Shown here piece by piece: positions 34,870 through 47,600 of a stretch of DNA of 64,000 nt. A model generated the notes under the pieces. That model was not told where the DNA came from and did not search any database. It was given only the letters and a program-made list of their open reading frames with translations. The position numbers and the translations under genes were made by a program. Each line of letters begins with the position of its first letter. Positions within the stretch are counted from its first letter, which is position 1. This DNA comes from Sequoia sempervirens (taxonomy: Eukaryota > Streptophyta > Pinopsida > Cupressales > Cupressaceae), in the NCBI GenBank assembly GCA_007258455.2, contig VDFB02358134.1:210363394-210427393 (forward strand), written 5' to 3'.

Positions 34870-35470
34870 AAATGGTAGGTGAGTATGCTCTCACCTTGTG
34901 AAAACTCGGTGATCAGAAAACCAAACCCATTTTATCTATTTTTACCCTTCATGATTTGGTATATCGGAGTATCCTCTCCCTTTGCGCATTCGTGCGATCT
35001 TGGGTGTAAGAGAAACAGTTATTGACTCTAGAACTTGGGCCTGTTCTGGTGGGAAAAAGTACTCACCCCAGGACAACTCAGACCGGTAGCACCCTGACAC
35101 CGAGGGACTTCCAGCCGGTATATAAAAGTGGGTTCTTAGGAAAAGCCCAAGAATCACGAGTGTGGTTCCGACGAGATGGATCTGAAAGGGGACTCTCACC
35201 GCATGGATCATGCCCCACGAACGGAATGCCCGAATTAAAAACCTCTTGTTTTAGTGTCCAACCGTTCTATTGGTCATTGCTTGGTATAGTGCAGGGTACA
35301 GTATCCTGCCCGAAGACACTCACTACTAATCCCCTTGAGTAGAGATAGCAGTTCTTGGGAAGTCACTACCCAAGAATTTGAATTTGGTGTGCTCGAATGA
35401 CATTAATGAGCCGTGGAGGGGAGCCAATGCCACCAAAATTCTAAGCTATCTGCTCTCAAGAACGAAAGGT
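34870..35470 (+). other. GC-rich, hairpin-rich leader segment of element A
   Basis: About 600 bp stand out from the AT-rich surroundings by base composition. Clear hairpins: TTCTTGGG/CCCAAGAA (35352-35359 with 35369-35376, 9-base loop), GCAGG/CCTGC (35291-35295 with 35305-35309), TTCTT-GG/CC-AAGAA (35133-35153), and ACCGG/CCGGT about 25 bases apart. TATATAAAAG lies at 35119. The open frames here (35022-35342 plus, 34942-35211 minus) look like by-products of GC content. Possible roles are packaging, dimerisation or translation control of the RNA. Confidence 0.5.
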
Positions 35471-36060
35471 GTTTATCACCAATCTGAGGTATATCAGTGG
35501 GCTATACCAAGTATACAAACCCTTGGCCTATTGGCCTTTTAGGATTGTACTTGTCTTATGTGTGCTTTCTTACACCCAAAACATTGTGCTTGTCAAGTGC
35601 TTGTTGGATTACTCAAACATTATACACAATAGTCACAAATCTGGACACAAACAATCAACCTTGGACAAATCAAAATTTTGAGCAAAACATCAAAAAACAA
35701 TCTTAGTCCTCATTTTGAACCTTAGACTTTGCATTGTTCATCTTAGACCTCATTTTGAACCTAGATTTTGCATTAATCATTTTAGTCCTTCATCAACATT
35801 ATTTTCTTAGTCCACATTTGACACTTCGGCTTTGATCACCTTATCATCTTACATCAATCATTTCCTTAGACAAACATTATCATCACCTAGTCATCCTAGT
35901 CAACATTTTAGGAAACATAGTCTTGCATTGTCATCCTTTATCCGAAAAATCCAAAAACATAGGCTAGTGTCATCCTTGCATTTACTTGTCATTCTCATCA
36001 TCCTCATTTAAGCAAACCCCTTTTACGGTTGAGACTAGACTTCAAAGACAACAACGACAA

Positions 36061-38161
36061 ATGGCAAACTTAGACAAGATTCCAATCCCAACATCGACAA
36101 TAACACTTATGACACAAACCAACATTGGACTTTTTCTAACCCATTTCACAACATGAACATGCAATCTCCCATGAACATGTCATCTTCATCACAAAACATT
36201 TTTGAACCATTCATACAAAGAGACCAAAATGGACGAGTATATTTCAAAGACATAGAAGCTGCAGCGCAAAATCTTGATATATTCTCCTTTGTAAAACAAT
36301 CAGTCTTACGTGACCCTCAAAGGTATCTCGCCATGATTTTGGATGAAGGGGTAAGTTACCACAAGGCTTTGACATAAATACTTTGCCACCATCTGTCTAC
36401 CCTCACAATCAACAATCATTTGACACAAATCCTACCAGTAATTCACAACAAACGTCCACTTATCACCCTTATCCTAACCTTGACAAGGGAAGTCAATTGT
36501 CCGCTAGTCCATTCCATGTCTCCACATCATATCCTAGTCCTTCACCTATTAATCCCGTCCAAGTCTGCATCCCTTATCAACCATCTACCAACTCATGTCA
36601 AGTCCCCACATCATACCATACCGACCCGGTCCAAGTCTCCATGTCATATCCTTGTCATTCAATAATTAATCCAGTCCAAGACTCCATGTCCTATCCTTAT
36701 ACCTCATATGCTACTCCAGTCCAAGTCCCCATGTCCTATCCTAGTCCTTCATATACTAGTCCAGTCCAAGTTCCCACATCCTATCCTAGTCCTTTGGTCA
36801 TTAATCCTTTTCAAGTCACCCCCTCACAAGCCACATCTAGTCATGAAAATTCTATCACAGTCCAAAGTCAAATCCCATTTAATAAACTGGAGAATACATG
36901 TCAAAATGAAAGCCCAAAGCATGACATTATAACGTCACCCTCATGTCAAGAACAAGGTAGTCCATCCCATGACCTTATCTTTCAGTCCATCCATGAAGTC
37001 CTTCAAGACAATCATGACATCCAAAGTACACCTACCATTGACCAAGTCCAAATCCATGACAACCCCATCTTCAACCAAGACCCTACCATTGACCAAGAAA
37101 TCCAAAATGATCCACTCCTTGACCTTTATGCCATTCATGATCAAACACTTGCTAACCCTATAAAGGCCTCGACTATTGATACTTCCCACGATGAGACACT
37201 TTCCTTCATGGGACACATAGACGATATTCCTACAGAACAAGAATCTTCCACTAGGGACATGCTTGCATATGATCAAGCTATAGCTAAAATCATTGGACTC
37301 TATGACACTAAACATAATGATGGCTTCGACATTGACTTGGAAGTACCAACAAAATAATTTGAACTTGACATGTCACACGATCAAACCAAAGATATCAGTC
37401 AGGAATATGTCCAACATGACAATGAAGCTAAGACACTTTATCAACTAGGGTCATCTATCTTTGTCAGAGCAGGCTTTCTTGTAGATGAAAATATTACAAG
37501 TGACAGTATCCACAACTCTAATGATGGGTTAGCATCTTTCTTTCAAAACAACAAATACCCCATCACAAATAGAATCTGTCAAAGCATGCAATATCAAGGA
37601 AAAGGACTAGGCATACATGAGCAAGGCATTCAAGAACCAATACAGCTCCAGGAAAATTACAGACATCAAGGTCTTGGCTATTCCTTAGACAGCAAATCAA
37701 ATGATGTTAGTGGTACATCCTCGATACTGGGGGTAACTTTGTTAGATACAGACATCAAAATGGAGTCCATGAGAAATCCTTGTCATAAGAATGCTGCCAA
37801 CACCCCCTCCACCCACACCATGAACCATCATTCCATCATAAATAAACCTTCCCTTTGGAACCAACAAAAACAAAAGTCTTACAAGTCAAAAGATCAAAAT
37901 CAAATGTCAAAGGCCATTGCATCAAACAAAAGTACAAGTGGACAAATGAAATTAAAATGGATCCCAAAGAAAGATGGATCAAAAAAAGACACCAAGTCAA
38001 ATACAAAAGTCAATCACAATGTGGAGCCACAAGACAAGAGGACTCCCACATATAACACATGTCCACCTCCTTCAAAATGGTCATCAAACAAGGCATCTAA
38101 GAGTGTTGGTTCCAAACATCCTCCCTCCAAAATCTTTCATACACCATCCCAAGTTTGGTAA
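36061..38161 (+). pseudogene. Gag-like ORF of element A with Pro/Ser/Tyr repeats and G-patch
   Basis: The frame begins near 36061 (MANLDKIPIPTS). The part from 36153 has NGRVYFKDIEAAAQNLDIFS and ends at 36377. A frameshift and a single stop (37355-37357) separate the remaining two long segments, 36383-37354 and 37358-38161, which share one frame. Residues of the second segment include six to seven repeats of the type (P/M)-(T/M)-SYPSPS-x5-PVQV (36518-36823), then an Asp/Gln-rich region (DQVQIHDNPIFNQDPTIDQE). The third contains a G-patch (about 37575-37680: MQYQGKGLGIHEQGIQEPIQ, then HQGLGY) and a basic Lys/Ser-rich tail, a likely nucleic-acid binder. No zinc knuckle and no capsid fold are recognised. 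The few breaks fit a recent element. Between 38162 and 40697 there is no gene. Confidence 0.65.
36518..36823 (+). repeat. In-frame repeats of about 48-54 bp in A's ORF
   Basis: Degenerate direct repeats contain CCAGTCCAAGT(C/T)CCCA and TCCTATCCTAGTCCTTC. They encode SYPSPS..PVQVP units. Unit lengths vary by whole codons, so the frame is kept. Confidence 0.8.
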
Positions 38162-38578
38162 ATAAAATTTCATTCGTCCAAATGTCCAAACAACCTTTCC
38201 ATGTCCACCATCATTTGTCATAATCCTACATCTCGCCTAAAGTCCAAAAATCCTATGTCACAAATCCGTCACATCATGGCAGCAACTCTTTATCACAAGG
38301 ACTCTCATGGCACTCTATTGCGATGTGTGTATTTTGATAAGGCCAACTCTAGTATCAGAAAGGATCACAATAACATTGATCAGTTGTATACAAGTGCTAC
38401 GATCCTGACAAGACAACTCCTTCAACAAGGTAATTATTGGCATATCATGGCACTAGTCTCTACATCGGCACCGTCAGTGGATTCAGAACAGTTAGTGGTT
38501 ATCTAAAGCATCCAGGCTATCCACAATATCAAAATCAAAAATACAAAAAAAAATCAAAAATCAAAAAATCGTCACCCT

Positions 38579-38641
38579 GATGAAAACCTGGCAAACAGGT
38601 GCCTTAGATAAGTACCATGATGAAAACCTGGCAAACAGGCA
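38579..38641 (+). repeat. Two copies of GATGAAAACCTGGCAAACAG, 40 bp apart
   Basis: Copies start at 38579 and 38619. Each contains the small hairpin CCTG-GCAAA-CAGG. They lie in the untranslated region after the ORF of element A. Confidence 0.75.
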
Positions 38642-39328
38642 TCATGTGTAAAATAAATTGTCTATGTGGACTATTACACTTTGGGGCAAGTCATCTCATT
38701 TCCCATGCCTTCCTTATGACATTGACATCCATCTAAGCCCTATCATTTCCACGCATTCTTCCCATCTATCTTGGTCTTGACATAAAACTGGCACACATAA
38801 ATCATGCTTTGGGAAAACTCTTGACATGTCTATCCTTCAGTCATACACGATTCACGAAACATCATTGACCGTCATAGTCCTATTGTCCTTATATGACATA
38901 GTCCTTGAAAATCATATGACAATTCCCTTAGTCTCATGTCTCCCTTCCTTTACCAAGGCTACCTCTTATCCTTTCATGTATGTTACCTATCTTGGCTTTC
39001 CCTTGTCAAACGGTCTAAGGATAATCATCATCCCATCTAGTCCTAACCAACTCATTCCAAATGCAATGAGTCTAATCCATACAAGCACATTATCCAAAAT
39101 TTTACTTGACTGCATTCCTAGCCTAGCTGTAAACCTCCATACTTTCATCACATTATCATCATCGTCCTCACGTTGTTTCAGGATGCGTCCTTCCCACATC
39201 AAACAACGTTGTCATCACATGTCAATTGGTATTTAGCTTGACTAGGGACACAATCATGTTTGTCCTTGGATTCTCATGTGTAGGCATCGGTCATATGCAT
39301 TTGTCAGGATCCTCTTAAATGTCAAAAT

Positions 39329-39475
39329 CCAAAAAAAATCATAAAATGTCCTAAAAAAAGACAAAAACATCATAAAATGTCCTGAAGAGAGACCAAAAAC
39401 ATCATAAAACGTCCTGAAGAAAGACCAAAAAAATCATAAAACATCTTGAAGAAAAACACAAAAACATCCAAATCA
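39329..39475 (+). repeat. 36-bp tandem repeat x 4 in element A
   Basis: Units read roughly AAAACATCATAAAATGTCCT followed by GAAGAGAGACC, with decay at the edges. No coding. Confidence 0.75.
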
Positions 39476-39479
39476 ATGT

Positions 39480-40697
39480 CAAAATCCTAAAAATGGAGTC
39501 AAAGTCAGTCATGTCGGTCAATCCATGTCATTGTTGAACTACATTGTCTCTGCGCATTTGCTACGTAGGCAAGGCCATCAGTCGATGAGTCCCCAAGACA
39601 TTAGGTCAGTCCTTTTAGGTTGGTCCAAATAAAATCATGGCATTTTTCACAATCGTCACATCGGTCAAATAAGTCAGACATAGTCAAACTCAGACACAAG
39701 ATAGTAATTCGAAACGTCAATGTCAAAATTGGTCAAAATCAGACAGCACAGTCCAATCAATCATATAGTCAACATCAGTCAACTTGCCAAAACATATTAC
39801 TCAAAACAATGTCAGTCTCGTCACTCTTTGGTCCTCTTCAAGATGTGTCCTTCTTGGAGTTAGACCTCGTCAAAATGTCCTTTGCCTTTTTCAGGATGTG
39901 TCCTTCCTGACAATAGGCTCCATCAAACTATCAACACCGTCAAATTGGCAAAACTCTTAAACTGTCAAAACTGTCAAACCGACAAGAAATCAATCTTTGG
40001 CAAACAAAATAAAATGGCTATTAATCTTTTTGGTCTATCTTGTCTTATCTTTTGACTATCTTGGCTATTTTGTCTTATATTTTTACTGTCTTGTCTTTTG
40101 GTCATGTTACTAGCTACCTCGAGGATGTCCCATGAAGGATTTAGAGGTGCGATGACATCTCCTGGCCTATTTTATTTTCTTTGACTGTTGTCTGTGGATT
40201 GTCTTGACAAAAAGACTGGGGCAACTTCGCCTTTAGTATGAGTTAGGACATTCCTTGTCTGTGACTGTCTATTTTTCAAGTGGATGACCTTGCACACCTT
40301 GGACTACGTCATATCATGGTGTTTGTTGTCCATTTGTGTCATTTTTACCGCCCAATGATAATTAAGAGCAATAAATATTAGTCCTATGGCAATGTTTTGA
40401 AGGATTTGGTCTAGGAACTAACATGCATATCTTTTTGTCTTGTCATCTTCTCTCTCCCATCTCATATAGGCATCACATCCATATCATCATCCATATCTTT
40501 TGCACTAACATTTCTTTGTCTCTTCATATTCTAGTCTTCTCATCAATTTTGAGAGAACACTCATGTTCTTGGAACCTGTCGGTCCTCTCGAGGGGGCATA
40601 CCATAACCCTCCTCATCATTCTTTCTCATCTTATTTTGCACTGGGGCATATTTTTGACTTATTTTCTTTGTCACAATGCGACATGCTACATTATGAC
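39480..40697 (+). other. 3' untranslated interior of element A
   Basis: Contains many GTCAAA/GTCAG short repeats (39480-40000) and copies of TTTCAGGATGTGTCCTTC (about 39175, 39836, 39892), but no supported gene. The plus-strand frames at 38826-39236 and 40423-40716 lack any recognisable motif. Confidence 0.5.
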
Positions 40698-40711
40698 AAA
40701 GAGGGGCAAAA
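40698..40711 (+). promoter_or_regulatory. Polypurine tract of element A
   Basis: AAAGAGGGGCAAAA directly precedes the 3' LTR start at 40712. Confidence 0.85.
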
Positions 40712-41951
40712 TGTAGACACCTAAAAATGACCTAGGCCTGCAAGCTTCATTTTTACCACTTTCATCCTAGCATAATTAAGACATTTAATTATGTCCTTGA
40801 TCCACATTCAACTATTGATTAAATAATTCATAATTGTTTAATTAATTCATGTCTTTTATTCTTCATGATTATTAAATAAATAAATTTTATTTATTTATTA
40901 AATACCATTAATTGTCTAAGTCTTCCCTTAATTAAATAGAATTTCTTAATTTATTTAATTTATTTTCTTCATTAATTATTAATGATTATTAAATAAATGA
41001 ATTTCATTTATTTATTTGATATGTCACTAACTGTCACAATTAAATAAATTTATTAATTTATTTAATCAGTCTTATCTTCCAAATTAAAAAATTAATTTTA
41101 ATTATTTAATTACTAATTTCACTTTTCTCTCATTTTAAATAAATGAAAATATTTAAAATGATTTCATTTAATTAACTTTCACTCTTTTTAGTAAATAATT
41201 TGAAAAAGATTATTTACTTTTCACACAAAATCATCATTTTGAATTAATTAAATTCAAAAAGATTCTAATCTTCCAAAAATCAAGTAATCGGGCAGATTCT
41301 TGATTTTTCAAATCTAATCTTCAGTCGAAATCTTATCTTCTTGATTTTTCGAATCTCACAAATCAGGCAATCTTATCTTCTTGATTTTCAAAAATCTCTA
41401 TTTTCTAATTAATATTATCTCATTTATTCTCCACCGTCGATCCGATTATCTGAGATATTATTTTGACCATTCGATTAATGATTTTGTCCTAACTCTAATT
41501 AGGGATTCTCATACTTAATCTGGACCTTTCATTTTAGATTCTTGTCATCAATTAATCTCATTCGTCCACTCAAAATTTTGTTTTCTATAAAAGACAATTT
41601 TGCTCATAATTTTGGGATCCGACAACTTCATTTTTAATTTAATAGTCATTATAGTCATTTGGCATTAGTAGTCATTATTTTCATTTTGTCATATCGTCAT
41701 AGACATAGGCATAAATTTGTAAATCCTTCAACATTTGCATAGGGCTTTGGCATTATTATAGGTTGCTCAATTTGAAATCTGAGGGCCTTATTGACTTGCT
41801 GCAAACTAGAAGGTGCTATGAAGGTGAAGCATGGAAGGAAAGGAAGGTATAATTGTCCTTTATTTTGATTTTCCATTGTTCTTGATAGCCTCTTTGGATT
41901 TCTTATGTTTATTGATTAACAATCTAACAATCTAAATTTTCATTGATTACA
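40712..41951 (+). repeat. 3' LTR of element A
   Basis: 1240 bp, nearly identical to 32678-33919. The first 200 bases show about two substitutions and a few small gaps by eye. Confidence 0.92.
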
Positions 41952-41956
41952 ATAGT

Positions 41957-42850
41957 CTTATTTGAATAAATATAGTTTTCTTTTGTTTTCCTCTACTTTC
42001 CTACTTTGCTTAGTCTAGTTGGTTTCCTATAGGTTATGTTACTTCAGGTTAGTGTGCTTTGGTTTGGGGTCCCTTTATTTTCTTTGGGGAACTTTTACAA
42101 GCACAGTAACCCATTTTATTATGTGTGAATGTTTTGATTATTTCTTTGAGAAACTTCAATCATGATTTCAGAGTGGATAGTGAAGGTCTTATGTTGGTTT
42201 CAAATGGTCTAGATGTTTGATTCAAAGAAGATAGTTGTTGGTTTAATCTGATTCTAGAATATTCTGAAATCTTATACCTTTTACATATCTTAAGAATCCT
42301 GAGGTCATTGCAGGTTCCTTTTTGAAGTTGAGCTTAGTGAAAAATATTAAATTCTACTTCAACACCACTGTGATTCTCAGTCCTTAGTCCAATATTCACT
42401 TCTTCCAAGTTGAAATGAATAGAAAAGAATGAGAAAATCAAAAAGAGTGACAAGAGACAAATCTGAAAGGTTCAACTTTTAGGAGGATCTAAATAACTCT
42501 AGCGGGGCTATGGATTCCTAGTTGGCAGTAGAGCTATGTTTGGGAGAATCACAACGACAACCTCGTCGAGGCTATGGATGCCTGACTAGTAGTAGGGTAA
42601 TGTCTAGGTTGCTTTTGAAGGAGAATCATTCATGTATCTTAACTTGATAGAGCTTAGGTTCCTATAGTGAATTAAGGAGGGAAATTAATACATTTTCACA
42701 CACTAGGATCTTCAACATACAAAAGGTTGGATTTACTAGTTGTTTAATCCTTTAGTCAAGTGTTTCAACTTGTTTGTCCTAGCATGAAGGATAGAACCAG
42801 AGATTGTTGCTTCATGATTCCTATTTTTCATTGAAATTATTTGGAACATT
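41957..42850 (-). other. 5' interior of element E, no gene
   Basis: This is E sequence between A and E's primer site. It has a degenerate 40-bp direct repeat, GGCTATGGAT(T/G)CCT..AGTAG (about 42506-42600). No frame of interest; the 94-codon minus frame at 42736-43020 runs across the primer site into the LTR and is spurious. Confidence 0.5.
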
Positions 42851-42868
42851 TCCCCAATAGAGTCACCA
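42851..42868 (-). promoter_or_regulatory. Primer binding site of element E
   Basis: Minus-strand TGGTGACTCTATTGGGGA lies two bases after the LTR end (42871). It resembles the TGGCGACTC-type primer sites of plant Tat/Ogre elements, and the site of F (57093-57110). Confidence 0.75.
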
Positions 42869-42870
42869 TT

Positions 42871-44652
42871 TGTTGTACATTTTTTGCACACATTCCCCAC
42901 TGAAAGCAAAGACCCCTTCTCTTTTGCTTTGCTTTCACCTTCATTTTTTGACTTTGGGTCAAATTTTCCTATGGAATTTGAATGTCTCCATGATTTTTTA
43001 AGGGTCTTCCAAAATCCCATCCGCTCAAGTTAAGTTGCATAAATTTTTATGCAGGATGCCATCTTGCAGATGCCAGGGCCTCTTGCGACAACTCCAATCC
43101 CTATAGCTTCTGCAATCAAAATTTTTGCAACTCAAAAAAGGGGTGCAAACTTTAAGTTTTCAAAATTTAGTGCCTATAAAATTCAAGTCTCCACATGCCT
43201 AAATAGGTTTGAAGCAAAATCACTTTGTGGAAATTTTCATTGTGAGAAGCTATCATGTGGATGTCGAGGTCTCTTGCGCGATTTGTGGAAATTCATCTCA
43301 TTGGCGTTGGACCCTCTGGCTTCCACACTCCAAATTTTTGCATTTTTTAAAATGGTTCAAAACATAAAGAAATGTGTCTAGGAACTCTTCTAATGCATTT
43401 TTCCATGTGCTTAAATTGCAAAAACCCAAAATTGCTTAGAGTTTTGGCTTTGCAAAAATTGGAATTGCTCCAAACCTCAAAATTCAAATTCCCTTGAAAG
43501 TGGAAAATTTGTTCATGAGCATTGAACCCTCCAGCTTCCACATTGCTCCGACCTTCAAGAGTGAAATCTCCTCAAAATTAAATTTTTGAAAAAGGAAAGC
43601 TTCTTGAAATGGAAGCTTTCTTGAAAAGGAATTTTCCAAAAAAAGGAAATTGTCCTTAAATGGAAATTTTCCAAAAATGGAATTTTTTTTGAAAAATGAA
43701 AATTTCTTGATGGACTATAAATTGACAAATTTAAATATTTCAAATAGGGGAAATTTATCATTTTTGGAGATTTAAATCATGGTATTTTATGACATAGGTG
43801 CTTTTCAAAATGTAGGAGGGGATTACTTACAGCCTGCCAGGAAGCTCCTTGGATTTTGTTGGCTGAGTCTTCACCCATATTGAACAAGTGACCAAAAGAA
43901 CAAGCTATTGTGTAGAAAAAAATACAGAACTAGTGGATGTGTTCAAGTTAATTGAATTCAAAATCAGCAAGTAGAAAGTTGTGAAGAAATTTCTCCAATA
44001 TGCTATTGTATAGAAAGAAGTTGGGAATATTTTAACAGAAGATAGATACTTATAATTTCTAGCTAAAAGAAAAATTAGGCTACAAGAAAAAATAAGCTAA
44101 AAGATAAAATAATTACCTCAAAGTTCATGTTGGGCTCTTTTTGATATTTATTTAATATAAAATAAGTTAAATATATTGCACACTTTTCTAGGTTCACATG
44201 CGAACCAATTTTATATTGAGAAATATTGCACTTGCATTAGATATGATGTAAACCATAAGTTGTAGTAAATATAGGCCCTTGGATGAAAATAAATCTTGGT
44301 AATTGATTTTGGTTTTGAAATGCTATAAATACATGCATCCTCTCATTTGCTAAAGAGAGAGATGAGATGTTGTGTAAAGACATTGTGAAGCAATATAAAG
44401 GAAGACATTGAAGTTGGGTGTGGTCCTTGTTTATGCTCTCAATTTTTGCACGATTCAGTCTCCTCATTTCATTTGTATTCCAATTTATTTATAGTTCAGT
44501 TTTATTTCCAGCTTATTAGTTAATGAATGGTTTTAATGGTGACTATGTGTCGAGGTATTTGAAGCACTTCTAGCTTATGCTTTTGGTGATTTATTGAGGA
44601 TAAATTACTATGTAAAGCTAGTCTCAACACATGTTTTAATCCATTCTAGTTC
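42871..44652 (-). repeat. 5' LTR of element E, part 1
   Basis: Matches 27656-29648. It is cut at 44652 by insertion of element F and continues at 62697. On the plus strand it keeps TATAAATA at 44324-44331, inside a TGCTATAAATACATG block that is missing from the left copy (near 29320). Confidence 0.85.
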
Positions 44653-47600
44653 TGTTAGGTCTAAAAAATAGAGGTTTTGAACCTTAAGAGGGTGTCAGTC
44701 TCTTAGTACGTTTTGGCCAATGAATGAGGAAAATATGATTGATCACCTCCTACTCTTTAGGCTCTACTACACCAAGGCGAGTGTGCCTAAATAATAAGAT
44801 AGATTTGAATGTTTGGATATGATCTTTAATTTGGGAAATCTACTCACTATGGAATGTAGGTGTGAAGTAGATGCAATGCTTGATGACTAATTCCTATTGT
44901 ATGCTTTGAGAATAAAGTGTACGAGTAGTGTTTGTATGAGATTTTTTATGAACTTGACCAATGCCTAAATCTATTGGGTGAATGGAATTGAAGGGTGGAT
45001 GATAGTGATGGAGACAAATATGTATGATAGGTAAACCCATTCCTCAGCTTAACTCTAATTGTTGGGCACCTTTAGATGTTTGCACCTTATACAAACATGC
45101 AAGTTTGACAGTTACTATACTCTTCATTATAGATCCTAGTGTTATCCTACCAAATTATTGTGATGTTATGAAACGAATTTTAATTCTTAGCTGAAGGGAA
45201 ACCAATTAGACTAATTACCTTAAAGGGAATTTTAATCCCTGGGGGAACCAATTAAGATGAATTATCTAAAAGGATTTTTAATTCTCTCTCACTAGAACCC
45301 AATCAAGACATTCACACAATAATAGAAAATGTCTCTAGACAAATCATATAGATTCGAATAATTTAAGAGAATCACTTTGGATACAACACAACAACATATA
45401 AACTGAATATCAACATAATAATTGAACACTAAAAATAGATCACAAAATATAAGCAGTCTTCTCCATTATATTTCTTTAAATGATATACAATGATAACATA
45501 AGTCTTTGAAATATGGAAATGGATGGGTGGAATATGCAACCTATCTACTTCTACTAATGGTGATGATAATTATTATGATGATGCAAAGCCAAGCCTTGGC
45601 TCCCCCTTTTATATGGGAAGCAACAAGATACAAGCCTTTTACAAAATGAGGAAACTCTTCAAAATTACACCTCTTTACTAACTATTTGTTTGATTAGCAT
45701 AATTAAAGAAATAAAAAAGACTTAAGACATTCAAATTTTATGATTCCATTAATCAATGTAGAAGGCATGTGATCATTGATTTGGAAAATCCTTCTTCTCC
45801 ATGATATATGTCCAAATGATCGCCTCTCAATAACCCAATATTTAGAAACTAGATATTTCTCCTCCCATTGATATATTGTAAAGTATGATGGCCATTTGAA
45901 TTCCTAAATCCTTGGTATGTTTGCAAGATGAATCTACCATCGACTATCTAGCAATTCCTTCACATCATTAACAAACTTCAAGTAGATGGCATCGAAAGCA
46001 CTTAATCCACCTAGAATAAAATTGAACCTATGAAGATTGGTGTTACCATCCTATTATATGTGAGTTATACACTTATGAATAATCTAACCAAACTCCTTTC
46101 ACTCTTCAAGACTCCTAAGTTGGTCATAATCTTATACTAATTCCTGTATATACCATTGTTTTAGGGTACATAAAAAGAATCCATTCCTACCTTAACCAGT
46201 TTTGTCTTGTCCTTATACATACTGAAATTCATCAATGATCATCTTGGTTGTTTGCTCAGTGGGTTTTAGTGTTGCAGGAGCATCAGTACTCCTTTGTAAA
46301 ACTTTACATAATTTAGAAAAAAGTGTGGTGTATTGGCTACCACTTTTTGAATAGGGGATCCAGTACAAGCATATGTATTTTCATTTGGTCAATAGCTTGT
46401 TGAAGTGACCTATAATTCTCATATACACACTTCAATTTATATTCAACCGACTTCACCATATGTTCAAGAATATTTTCCATAGCCTCATATAATTTCCTTC
46501 TTATTTCCTCCTAGGTTTTATTGCTAGCCTTCTTCATTTTATCCACTTCATTCTCAAGATCTTTCATTTGTTCAGTAGAAATGTTATGTACAACATCTAT
46601 TGGAAAACTAGGAGGCTTATATAACACAATTTATTTACTTTGTTAAGTTCTTGCTCCTCTTATTTTCTATTTTTAGTTTTTCATTTTCCATGAACAACTT
46701 ATTAACTTCATCATTTAAGAATCTTTTCTCCTTCTCATACTCTGTTAATCTATCCTCCATTCCTTTAACAGTTGCATGGGTAAACATGGTTGAATGCATG
46801 GTCATGGTAGCAGCTTCAAAAGGGTTTGTTTCGTGTAGTGTTCTTACCATGGCTGCCTCTTTCATTCCCTATATCACATACAACAACTTTGGCTTCTATG
46901 TGTTCTACTTGATCCATATAGCTAGGGTTTCAATCTTGGGATTATACCCTGATCCACTTACTCCTTCATCAGATTCAAACTCTGCAACTAGCATAGGATC
47001 TTCTTGGGCCCATACTTGGTCAAGAAAAAACATTTTCTTCAATTCTAAACCAGGGAAGATGAGCATGTTACTTTTCAAAATCATTTCTCTAGCCTTAAGA
47101 GGGCTAATGTCAATATGGTCAATTCTCAATTCCCTAAAGGTTTGTGCCACCATTTGATCTTTTTTGGATTCCTCAATTCTCATTTCATTTATCTCCATTC
47201 TATCCTAAAATTCTTTCACTTTCATTTTTGTCTGAAAATCCCTAAATTTTGGAGTTTTAATGCACTCATCATCTTTTATGAATCTCCTAGCTACAAACTC
47301 TCTTTCCTCTTCATGTATTTCTATATTTTCCTTTTCTGTATTATCCATCCTTTCTTCATGCTTATGGGAATTGGTCTCATGGATTGGTTGATCAACCTCA
47401 ACATCACCCTTTAATGATTGTGGCACAGTGGCCACTTGTTCAGTCTCTCTCACCCCTTCACTCTCTTCATAAGGGACCAACGGTTCAGTGCTTTATTTTT
47501 TTTGTCTTTTAGGAGGAAATTGCTCCATGGAAGATTCAGAGGTTGGTTCTAGGGTTTGGTCTATTATTATCTTACCATTGTGTTCTTGAAGACATGCCTC

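Larger units (their letters stand above)
32678..41951 (+). mobile_element. Element A: young non-autonomous LTR retrotransposon
   Basis: The boundaries are complete: LTRs 32678-33919 and 40712-41951, both TGTAGACACC...GATTACA; perfect 5-bp duplication ATAGT (32673-32677 and 41952-41956); primer site at 33920; polypurine tract at 40698-40711. Total length is 9274 bp. The LTRs differ at few positions by eye, so this is the youngest insertion here. The interior has one gag-like ORF with a G-patch and no protease, RT, RNase H or integrase that I can find. It probably moved with enzymes from a related gypsy element. It sits in the interior of element E. Confidence 0.92.

Noticed and set aside
35022..35342. 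106-codon plus ORF and overlapping 89-codon minus ORF
   Set aside because: Both lie in the GC-rich leader of element A, where stops are rarer by composition. No motif; hairpins explain the region better.
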